5,210 bases of DNA, from the NCBI GenBank assembly GCA_016928605.1, contig JAFGKN010000770.1, forward strand, positions 1 through 5,210, written 5' to 3'. A model generated the notes under the pieces. It had not been told where the DNA came from. It worked only from the letters and a program-made list of their open reading frames with translations, and made no database searches. The stretch comes from Planctomycetota bacterium (GTDB lineage Bacteria > Planctomycetota > UBA8108). Position 1 is the first letter of the stretch. Each line of letters opens with the position of its first letter. Below, piece after piece: positions 1-5,210 of this stretch. A program made the position numbers and the translations under genes.

Positions 1-1
1 C

Positions 2-1195
2 GACGACGACAAGAAGGTGATCCTCATCGAGTCGGGACGGTCGGCCGCGGACTTCCAGTCGATCGCTGACTACCTCGCCGATCCCACCGTGCAGGTGATC
101 CTCGACTACGTGCCCCGCCACAACGGCCCCCAGGCGCCCGACGTCCGCGGCACCTTCGAGGCGACGGGGCAGGTCGTCGCGACGAGCATCCCCGGCGGCC
201 GCGTCGGCGATGCCTTCCGGACCTTCTTCTGCACCGGGCAGCGGTCCGGCTCGCGGCTCGAGGTGAAGATCCTCGATCCCACCGTCGAGGATGCGGGCGC
301 CGCTTCCTTCATCGAGGGCTCGGGCGACTCCTTCACGATCTACACCGCCTTCCGCTCGGTGCAGCTTCTCGACACGGGCGAGTACTGCGAGATCCACGAG
401 GTCGACGTGATCTCGGGCCGCCTGGAAGCCGACGGGAGCCTCTCCGATCTCTTCATCGGACAGGGAGTCGTCGGCCTCCTCGGAGACTGCGGCAACCTGC
501 TCGCCGGAGACATCCAGGTGGGGCAGACGACGGCGGAGCTGATCGGGGGACCCTGCGAGGAGACGCCGGGATCCTGCGATCCCACCAGCGTCGAGCTCAC
601 CGTCGAGAACGCCCTCCTGAGCCCGATTCTCGTGCTGCTCGACTCTCCGTCGATCGCCGGCCCCCAGCCCTTCCTCGTCGATCCCGGCGAGCTCTCGCAG
701 CCGATGTATGTGCCCCAGGGCTTCTCGCTGGTCTTCGAGAGCCTGCAGCCCGCCTGCTTCGACATCGATGCCTTCGAGGTGCTCCAGGGGGAGATCGTCG
801 CCGGCTTCTTCGCCGCCGACACAACGGGGCCGGGAGGCTCGGTCACCTACCTGATCGAGAACCAGGTGGGAGATGAGATCTACTACGCGCCCCTCCCGCT
901 CAATCAGACCGCGGACTCGCTCTACACGCTCGTGAACGAGGGCGTCGAGTACCAGGTCCCGCCGGTGGGCGCTCTGGGCATCCTCAGCCTCTGCTCGCTC
1001 GACCCGAACATCGATCCCTACTTCATCGGCTACTACTCCTACTCGGTGCCGGGCTTCATCGAGCCCGCCCAGACGAACGTCACCTTCTTCCGCCTCGGCG
1101 ACGACGCCGAGGTGGAGAGGTACGACGAGCCCGCGCCGCTCGAGCTCGGGACCGGAGCCGTGACGCTCCCGATCCCCCGGATCGAGATGCCTTGA
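2..1195 (+). CDS. Acidic, probably exported hypothetical protein with two tandem C-terminal beta modules (5' end outside window)
   Basis: I do not recognise this family. The frame is open from the left edge (first whole codon at base 2) to TGA at 1193-1195, giving 397 residues. GTG at 17 could be read as a start, but the frame continues upstream and no ribosome site is visible, so the true start is probably outside the window. Residues are numbered from base 2. The protein is very acidic (roughly 60 Asp/Glu against about 15 Lys/Arg, only 3 Lys) and has seven Cys, as in FFC, EYC, GDC, GPC, GSC, PAC and LSLC; this suggests an exported, disulfide-containing protein. Residues 1-196 include a Gly/Thr-rich beta-strand-like stretch (GTFEATGQVVATS). 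Residues 197-280 and 281-360 look like two divergent copies of one beta module: each starts with a V..xxVEN/IEN strand, then V(D/N)xG, then a VPxG-like turn and an LxP segment with a nearby Cys. No catalytic motif is seen. The next gene starts 10 nt downstream, so the two are probably co-transcribed. The gene call is firm and the function is unknown. Confidence 0.85.
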   Translation, partial: DDDKKVILIESGRSAADFQSIADYLADPTVQVILDYVPRHNGPQAPDVRGTFEATGQVVATSIPGGRVGDAFRTFFCTGQRSGSRLEVKILDPTVEDAGAASFIEGSGDSFTIYTAFRSVQLLDTGEYCEIHEVDVISGRLEADGSLSDLFIGQGVVGLLGDCGNLLAGDIQVGQTTAELIGGPCEETPGSCDPTSVELTVENALLSPILVLLDSPSIAGPQPFLVDPGELSQPMYVPQGFSLVFESLQPACFDIDAFEVLQGEIVAGFFAADTTGPGGSVTYLIENQVGDEIYYAPLPLNQTADSLYTLVNEGVEYQVPPVGALGILSLCSLDPNIDPYFIGYYSYSVPGFIEPAQTNVTFFRLGDDAEVERYDEPAPLELGTGAVTLPIPRIEMP

Positions 1196-1205
1196 CGGTG
1201 CCGGG

Positions 1206-3056
1206 ATGTCCTCCTCGCTCCGCCTCTTCATCGCAGCAGGCCTCCTCGCCGCAGGGCTCCTGCTGGCCCTGTGGCTGAGGAGAGGAGGACCTCCGCCGGC
1301 GGCTCCGGAGGCACCCGCCGCGGCGGCCGACAGGAATGCCGCCCCAGCCGCGCGCCCGTTGCCGCCCGCCGGAGGAGCCATCCGGGCGCCGCGCTCGGTC
1401 GGACCTGCGCCCACGCGCTCATCCGGGAACGCCGCGTCCGCGGGTCCCGGCGCCCCCGCCGCGGGCGATCCGGCGGGCTCCGCGCCAGCGGCTCCTCCGG
1501 CCGCGATCCTCCGCCTCCTCGACGCGGGAAGCGGGAGCCCCCTGGCTGGAGAGCGCATCGAGATGACTCTCGGGTCGAGCCTGCGCCGCTTTCTCGCTGT
1601 CGAGACGGACGGCGATGGCCAGTGCGCGCTGCGCGGGCTCGAGCCGGGCCTCCAGGTCGCGCAGATCCGCCATCCCGACTACCTCACGGCGCATCAGCTG
1701 CTCGAGATACCCACCGGCGGCGGCGATCCTCCCCTCTACGAGGTCCGCCTCCACCGCGGCCATCGCCTGCGTGGGCGCGTCGATGACGAGCGGGGGAATC
1801 CGGTGGCGCTGGCGGGAATCATCGTCAGCCGCGCGGCGGACGAAGGCCCCGAGCGGAGCAGGGCCACCTCGGGGGGGGACGGGACGTTCGTTCTCAGCGC
1901 GCTGGCGCCGGGAACCTGGTCGCTCTCGGCGTGGGCCGCGGGCCGCCGGTCCATAGCATCGCGCCCGGTGGAGATCGGAAGCGAAGACGACATCAGGCTC
2001 GTGCTCCCGGCCGACCGGCCGGCGACCGTGTGGACGCGCCGCGCCGACGGGAGCCCGCTGCCGGGAGCGCGCGTCACGCCTCGCGTGCCTGAAGCTCCGC
2101 CGGGTTCTCTGCCGGGGATCCAGCCGTCGCGAAGAAGCGACGATCGCGGGCAGGCGGCGCTCCACGGCCTTCCGGCGGATCCGGCGCGAAAGGTCATCCT
2201 CGAAGGCGATCACAACGACTACCCGGACACCGCTCTCGAGACGACCGTCGAGGAGCTGATGCAGGGGAACGTCGCGCTCGTCTTCGAGGAGCCGGCGGAG
2301 ATCGAGGCGCTCGTCGTCGATGCCGAAGGCGCCGCGGTCGCCGGCGCGCGCGTCGCGCTCGCGGGGCCGGTCTCCCGCGAGCTGAGCAGCACGAGCGCGG
2401 GGAGCGTCATCTTCCGCCGGCTCCCGAGGGCCGAGTTCACCCTCGAGGCGTGGACCGAGCGGAGGGGAAGCTCCGGGCCGGTCTGCGTCGATCTCTCCTC
2501 GACGCCTCCTCCCGCCATGCCCGTCCCGCTCGTGCTGCGGCCGGGCCCCGGAGTGCTCGCCGGCCGGGTCGTCGACGGCGACGGCCTTCCCCTGGCGCTC
2601 GTCCCCGTGGCGGCCGAGGGGCCGGAGGGCTCCGCGAGAACCGCGACCGGCGAGGACGGCTCGTTCCGCATCGAGGGTCTCGCAGAGGGGACCTACCGCG
2701 TGAGCGCCGGGACCCGCGAGCGCGGAACGGCCCGCATCGGTGGCGTCTCCACGCCCGCCGGGGACCTGCTCCTCCGGCTCGAGCCTCCCGGCAGCGTCTT
2801 CGGTTTCATCCTGGATCCGGGCCCGGCGCGCGGATTCTCCATCGCCGCGCAGCGAGAGGAGCCGGCGGACGCCGAGCCGTCCTCCAGGGTCTACCGCTTC
2901 TCGTCGAAGGAGCCGCGGTTCGAGATCGGCGGCCTGCCTCCGGGGCGCTACCGGATCCTGCTCATGCGCGCCGGCCGCAGCGAGGCGGAGGCGGCGGGCG
3001 TCGAGGTGCGCCCGGGAGAGAGGACGGGACCTATCTTGTTGAGGATCGAGGGGTAG
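1206..3056 (+). CDS. Membrane-anchored protein with about six tandem carboxypeptidase-regulatory-like (beta-sandwich) repeats
   Basis: This 616-residue protein appears to be an extracytoplasmic stalk or scaffold; no enzyme motif is visible. Residues 7-24 are a hydrophobic segment followed by RRGG, with no clear signal-peptidase site, so an N-terminal anchor is likelier than a cleaved signal. Residues 28-98 are an Ala/Pro/Gly-rich linker. The rest divides into about six units: ~99-184, 185-269, 270-362, 363-446, 447-529 and 530-616. The unit pattern is a GxVxDxxGxPL strand-turn followed by DGxFxIxGLxxGxYxV; the clearest copies are GGDGTFVLSALAPG (223-236) and GEDGSFRIEGLAEGTYRV (482-499), while units 3 and 4 are degenerate. 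This is the hallmark of CarboxypepD_reg-like/transthyretin-type modules, which bind or space rather than catalyse. Composition is extreme, with about 64 Arg but only 2 Lys. The ATG at 1206 lies 10 nt after the preceding stop and has no clear Shine-Dalgarno, which suggests coupling to that gene. Ligand and function are unknown. Confidence 0.9.
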   Translation: MSSSLRLFIAAGLLAAGLLLALWLRRGGPPPAAPEAPAAAADRNAAPAARPLPPAGGAIRAPRSVGPAPTRSSGNAASAGPGAPAAGDPAGSAPAAPPAAILRLLDAGSGSPLAGERIEMTLGSSLRRFLAVETDGDGQCALRGLEPGLQVAQIRHPDYLTAHQLLEIPTGGGDPPLYEVRLHRGHRLRGRVDDERGNPVALAGIIVSRAADEGPERSRATSGGDGTFVLSALAPGTWSLSAWAAGRRSIASRPVEIGSEDDIRLVLPADRPATVWTRRADGSPLPGARVTPRVPEAPPGSLPGIQPSRRSDDRGQAALHGLPADPARKVILEGDHNDYPDTALETTVEELMQGNVALVFEEPAEIEALVVDAEGAAVAGARVALAGPVSRELSSTSAGSVIFRRLPRAEFTLEAWTERRGSSGPVCVDLSSTPPPAMPVPLVLRPGPGVLAGRVVDGDGLPLALVPVAAEGPEGSARTATGEDGSFRIEGLAEGTYRVSAGTRERGTARIGGVSTPAGDLLLRLEPPGSVFGFILDPGPARGFSIAAQREEPADAEPSSRVYRFSSKEPRFEIGGLPPGRYRILLMRAGRSEAEAAGVEVRPGERTGPILLRIEG

Positions 3057-3103
3057 ATCGGCAGGGGCGGATCTCAGGTTTCGCTTTCGGTTTCCAGCGC
3101 TTG

Positions 3104-3112
3104 TGTCATAAT
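3104..3112 (+). promoter_or_regulatory. Candidate extended -10 promoter element
   Basis: TGT-CATAAT matches the extended -10 consensus TGn-TATAAT with one mismatch, in one of the least GC-rich stretches of the window. No good -35 box is present at 16-18 nt; an extended -10 can partly compensate for this. Transcription would start near 3119, inside the CCGGGG-TCG-CCCCGG dyad, and give a leader of about 420 nt before glgB. This rests on the house-keeping sigma consensus only, and the organism's own consensus is unknown. Confidence 0.3.
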
Positions 3113-3128
3113 CCGGGGTCGCCCCGGA
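3112..3128. repeat. Perfect 7-bp inverted repeat with 3-nt loop
   Basis: TCCGGGG-TCG-CCCCGGA forms a 7-bp perfect stem. It overlaps the last base of the candidate -10 and the predicted transcription start, so it could be an operator or a hairpin at the 5' end of the transcript. No T tract follows, so it is not an intrinsic terminator for the upstream gene. Confidence 0.5.
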
Positions 3129-3179
3129 CCGCCACCGCGGCCTGGACCGCCTCTGGCAGCCCCCTCTCCTCCCGCCTGG

Positions 3180-3196
3180 CGAGCGCCCGGCGCTCG
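3180..3196. repeat. Perfect 7-bp inverted repeat with 3-nt loop
   Basis: CGAGCGC-CCG-GCGCTCG is a perfect 7-bp stem in the untranslated region. It is directly followed by AAGG and an ATG at 3203 that opens a doubtful small frame. No T tract follows. Its role is unknown; it may be part of a structured leader RNA. Confidence 0.45.
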
Positions 3197-3255
3197 AAGG
3201 CGATGCACGGCCTCGCGCCTGGTGGCAGGACGGCCAGGAGGAAGGAGGTTCACGA

Positions 3256-3274
3256 CGCGGCGTACCGCGCCGCG
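3256..3274. repeat. Perfect 7-bp inverted repeat with 5-nt loop
   Basis: CGCGGCG-TACCG-CGCCGCG is a perfect 7-bp stem. Just before it, at 3237-3249, is the purine-rich run GGAGGAAGGAGGT, a strong Shine-Dalgarno-like sequence with no start codon at suitable spacing downstream; the next ATG (3283) lies beyond the hairpin. Its role is unknown. Confidence 0.4.
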
Positions 3275-3348
3275 GCCCGCCGGATGTTCGAGAGCCGTGG
3301 AGACAGGCGGGACTCGCCCTCCCGAGGTCTCTCGAGGGGGTGGCGCCA

Positions 3349-3364
3349 TCCTTGGCTCCAAGGA
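3349..3364. repeat. Perfect 16-bp palindrome with 2-nt centre
   Basis: TCCTTGG-CT-CCAAGGA is a perfect dyad of 7-bp arms with a 2-bp centre. The very short centre fits a DNA operator for a dimeric regulator better than an RNA hairpin, although a 6-bp stem with a GCTC loop is also possible. It lies about 175 bp upstream of the glgB start. Confidence 0.4.
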
Positions 3365-3372
3365 AGGACGGG

Positions 3373-3410
3373 CCGCCCGGGAGGAGGCTGAGCCGGCGGA
3401 GAAGATTTTT
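3373..3410 (+). terminator. Weak candidate terminator or attenuator
   Basis: A CCGCC arm (3373-3377) can pair with GGCGG (3395-3399), with a smaller GGC-TGA-GCC hairpin inside the loop. After six bases comes TTTTT (3406-3410), the longest T run noticed in this GC-rich window. The gap between stem and T run is longer than in typical intrinsic terminators, so this may not terminate. If it works, it would sit in the glgB leader or end readthrough from the upstream pair. Confidence 0.2.
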
Positions 3411-3414
3411 CCAT

Positions 3415-3436
3415 CGACCTCCGATATACCAGGTCG
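3415..3436. promoter_or_regulatory. Operator-like dyad CGACCT-N10-AGGTCG around a TATACC box
   Basis: The arms CGACCT (3415-3420) and AGGTCG (3431-3436) are perfect inverted repeats separated by 10 bp that contain GATATACC. TATACC (3425-3430) matches four of six bases of a -10 box. The 16-bp centre-to-centre spacing would place both half-sites on roughly one face over about 1.5 turns. A repressor binding here could cover a glgB-proximal promoter. No acceptable -35 box is seen, so this is inference from symmetry only. Confidence 0.25.
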
Positions 3437-3477
3437 TGACGTGCCCTCCTGGCCGCCCGAGAGAGGCCGGGAATCAT

Positions 3478-3537
3478 GTGAAGTCCAGCAAGGACGTGGC
3501 AATCGGCCGAGAATCTCGCCTTGAAAAGAACGACTGA
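3478..3537 (+). CDS. Possible 19-codon leader peptide coupled to glgB
   Basis: A GTG at 3478 opens a short frame (M)KSSKDVAIGRESRLEKND that stops at TGA 3535-3537, one base before the glgB ATG (TGA-G-ATG). An AGAGAGG purine run lies about 11 nt upstream of the GTG. glgB itself has only a weak Shine-Dalgarno, so coupling from this frame could help start it. The same frame is open further upstream to a GTG at 3340, but that part is Arg/Pro-rich and uses codons unlike the neighbours. A chance open frame is quite possible. Confidence 0.15.
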   Translation: MKSSKDVAIGRESRLEKND

Positions 3538-3538
3538 G

Positions 3539-5210
3539 ATGAAGAACACCGTGCTGAGCATGGAGGAAGCCCGGGCGGTCCTGGAGGCCCGGCACGCCAA
3601 CCCCTTCGGCCTGCTCGGCCCCCACCCTGTCTCCCGCGGCGGAGAGCTGCTCCTCGCGATCCGCGTCTTTGTCCCTGGCGCGAGGAGGCTCTGGATCCTG
3701 CCGCGCGACGGAGAGGGGCTGGAGGCGGATCCGATCCACCCGGAAGGCTTCTTCGAGAGGATCCTGGGGCCTGTGGGCGAGGACTTCCGCTACCGCGTCC
3801 GCGTGGAGAGGAGCGACGGGCACGTCTGGGAGTTCGAGGATCCCTACCGCTTCGGGCGCTATCTCACCGACTACGACCTCCACCTCATCGGCGAGGGGAC
3901 GCACTACCGGAACTTCGACAAGCTCGGCGCCCACGTCGTGCGCCTCGACGGCGTCGAGGGCGTCCACTTCGCGGTCTGGGCGCCCAACGCCGAGAGGGTG
4001 AGCGTCGTCGGCCCCTTCAACGACTGGGACGGGCGACGGCACCCGATGCGGAACCTGGGCGCGAGCGGCATCTGGGAGATCTTCCTCCCCGGCCTGAAGG
4101 AGGCCGACATCTACAAGTACGAGATCCGCTCCCGGCATCTCAGCATGATCCGCATCAAGAGCGATCCGTACGCGTTCCGCCACGAGTTGAGGCCCGGCAC
4201 GGCATCCGTTGTCCACGACATCGACAAGTACCAGTGGACCGACCAGGAGTGGATCCGCGAGGGACGCCGCCGGCGCAACGCGCTGGACGCTCCGCAGGCC
4301 GTGTACGAGGTGCACCTGGGGTCGTGGATGCGGGGGGAGGGGAACCGCTTCCTCACCTATCGCGAGCTCGCCGACCGGCTGGTTCCGTACGTCAAGGAGA
4401 TGGGCTTCACCCACATCGAGCTACTGCCTGTTCTGGAACATCCCCTCGACGACTCCTGGGGTTACCAGGCCCTGGGGTACTTCGCCCCCACCAGCCGCCA
4501 CGGAAGCCCGGACGACTTCATGGCGCTCGTGGATGCCTGCCACCGCGAGGAGATCGGAGTGATCCTCGACTGGGTGCCCGCCCACTTCCCGAAGGATGAC
4601 TACGGGCTCCGCTTCTTCGATGGCACACACCTCTACGAGCACCAGGATCCCAGACTCGGCGAGCACCGGGACTGGGGGACGCTGATCTTCAACTACGGCC
4701 GCAACGAGGTGCGCAACTTCCTCCTCGGCAACGCCCTCTTCTGGCTCGAGAAGTACCACATCGATGGCATCCGCGTCGATGCGGTCGCCTCGATGCTCTA
4801 CCTCGATTACTCGCGGGAGACGAACGACTGGATCCCCAACCAGTACGGAGGCAAGGAGAACCTCGAAGCGATCGACTTCCTGAAGAGATTCAACGAGCTG
4901 TGCCACGGCCATCATCCCGGCGTCCTCACCGTCGCGGAGGAGTCGACGGCGTGGACCGGAGTCTCGCGCCCGACGTACGTCGGAGGGCTCGGTTTCAGCC
5001 TGAAGTGGAACATGGGGTGGATGAACGACACCCTTTCGTACTTCTGCCTCGACCCCATCTACAGAAAGTACCACCACCAGCATCTCACCTTCAGCCTGCT
5101 CTACGCCTTCAGCGAGAACTTCGTATTGCCCCTTTCCCATGATGAGGTCGTGCACGGCAAGTGCTCGCTGCTCGACAAGATGCCGGGGGACGGCTGGCAG
5201 AAGTTCGCCA
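3539..5210 (+). CDS. glgB: 1,4-alpha-glucan (glycogen) branching enzyme GlgB, 3' end outside window
   Basis: This cytoplasmic enzyme makes alpha-1,6 branches in glycogen by cutting and transferring alpha-1,4 chains (GH13 family). The window holds 557 whole codons; family members with this architecture are about 730 residues, so the rest of the barrel and the C-terminal beta domain lie beyond the edge. Residues ~1-115 are the N1 domain (HANPFGLLGPH at 19-29), ~135-225 the CBM48 domain (FAVWAPNAERVSVVG, 144-158), and from ~255 the catalytic barrel. WGYQ (307-310) carries the conserved Tyr309; DWVPAHF (344-350) is conserved region I; RVDAV gives nucleophile Asp414; VAEEST gives acid/base Glu467; HDEVVHG gives Asp535. 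All sit at a constant +9 offset from E. coli Asp405, Glu458 and Asp526, as I recall them. The start is ATG 3539: an in-frame TGA lies at 3479-3481 and only a TTG (3521) is an upstream alternative. The ribosome site is weak (GAAAAG at 3523-3528). ATG 3560 is possible but less likely. Identification is near certain. Confidence 0.97.
   Translation, partial: MKNTVLSMEEARAVLEARHANPFGLLGPHPVSRGGELLLAIRVFVPGARRLWILPRDGEGLEADPIHPEGFFERILGPVGEDFRYRVRVERSDGHVWEFEDPYRFGRYLTDYDLHLIGEGTHYRNFDKLGAHVVRLDGVEGVHFAVWAPNAERVSVVGPFNDWDGRRHPMRNLGASGIWEIFLPGLKEADIYKYEIRSRHLSMIRIKSDPYAFRHELRPGTASVVHDIDKYQWTDQEWIREGRRRRNALDAPQAVYEVHLGSWMRGEGNRFLTYRELADRLVPYVKEMGFTHIELLPVLEHPLDDSWGYQALGYFAPTSRHGSPDDFMALVDACHREEIGVILDWVPAHFPKDDYGLRFFDGTHLYEHQDPRLGEHRDWGTLIFNYGRNEVRNFLLGNALFWLEKYHIDGIRVDAVASMLYLDYSRETNDWIPNQYGGKENLEAIDFLKRFNELCHGHHPGVLTVAEESTAWTGVSRPTYVGGLGFSLKWNMGWMNDTLSYFCLDPIYRKYHHQHLTFSLLYAFSENFVLPLSHDEVVHGKCSLLDKMPGDGWQKFA

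Larger units (their letters stand above)
3057..3538. other. 482-nt intergenic region upstream of glgB, no convincing gene
   Basis: No frame here shows a convincing protein. The three forward frames turn Arg/Pro/Gly-rich and use codons such as AGA, ATA and CGA that the flanking genes avoid; one 62-codon frame (3203-3391) is only partly gene-like. The region is long for such a dense window and holds an extended -10 promoter candidate near its left end, perfect short dyads at 3112-3128, 3180-3196, 3256-3274, 3349-3364 and 3415-3436, a T5 run at 3406-3410, and an A/T-richer stretch at 3076-3112. No tRNA, SRP RNA or riboswitch class could be recognised by eye. The most economical reading is a regulatory region and long untranslated leader for glgB. 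Confidence 0.7.

Noticed and set aside
17..19. GTG as a true start of the first gene
   Set aside because: The same frame is open to the window edge (Asp-Asp-Asp-Lys-Lys precedes it), there is no Shine-Dalgarno, and no export signal follows it.
1419..2213. Open frame on the - strand opposite the repeat protein
   Set aside because: It is antisense to a gene with clear tandem domains; the translation is Arg-rich and low in complexity.
3112..3128. Hairpin as a terminator of the upstream pair
   Set aside because: There is no T tract after the stem; a GC-rich sequence follows directly.
3280..3300. T-loop-like GTTCGAG suggesting a tRNA
   Set aside because: There is no matching acceptor, D or anticodon stem and no CCA end around it.
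3350..3380. CCAAGGAAGGACG resembling part of the SRP RNA core
   Set aside because: The invariant SRP RNA core (GGTC..GGAAGGAAGCAGC type) is not present and no long SRP hairpin can be drawn.
2450..3391. Overlapping + strand frame of 313 codons across the end of the repeat protein
   Set aside because: Up to 3056 it is an out-of-frame shadow of the repeat protein (Arg/Gly/Pro-rich); only the tail from 3203 is worth separate mention.
3074..4414. Long open frame on the - strand covering the 5' part of glgB and the gap
   Set aside because: It is antisense to an unmistakable glgB; high-GC codons make stop-free antisense frames common. Its translation is Pro/Arg/Val-biased with no recognisable domain.
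4421..5155. Open frame on the - strand within glgB
   Set aside because: It is an antisense shadow of the conserved GH13 barrel and gives a Val/Glu-rich translation without family features.

Overview
The window is about two-thirds G+C, has no insertion sequence, CRISPR array or RNA gene that I can recognise, and carries three protein-coding genes, all on the + strand. Strong Arg-over-Lys use, GC-ending codons and a membrane-tethered protein built of carboxypeptidase-regulatory-like repeats point to a high-GC bacterium. Such proteins are common in Planctomycetota, Myxococcota, Gemmatimonadota, Acidobacteriota and Eisenbacteria-like lineages. The sequence alone does not settle the phylum.

Layout: (1) Bases 2-1195 are the 3' part of an unrecognised, very acidic, probably exported protein, open at the left edge, whose C-terminal half looks like two tandem copies of a beta module. 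(2) Bases 1206-3056, only 10 nt further on, encode a 616-residue protein with one N-terminal hydrophobic segment, an Ala/Pro-rich linker and about six tandem beta-sandwich repeats. The short gap suggests that the two genes are co-transcribed and act together outside the cytoplasmic membrane, but no known system is recognised. (3) Bases 3057-3538 are a 482-nt gap with no convincing gene. It contains an extended -10 promoter candidate, several perfect short dyads, a T5 run after a GC stem, and a possible 19-codon leader peptide ending 1 nt before the next gene. (4) Bases 3539-5210 are the first 557 codons of glgB, the 1,4-alpha-glucan (glycogen) branching enzyme, running off the right edge with all catalytic residues present.

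The first two genes and glgB have no obvious functional link. The long gap with its own promoter-like sequence suggests that glgB is transcribed separately. The least explained parts are the acidic protein plus repeat-stalk pair, and the structured glgB leader. Neither is demonstrated to be a new system.
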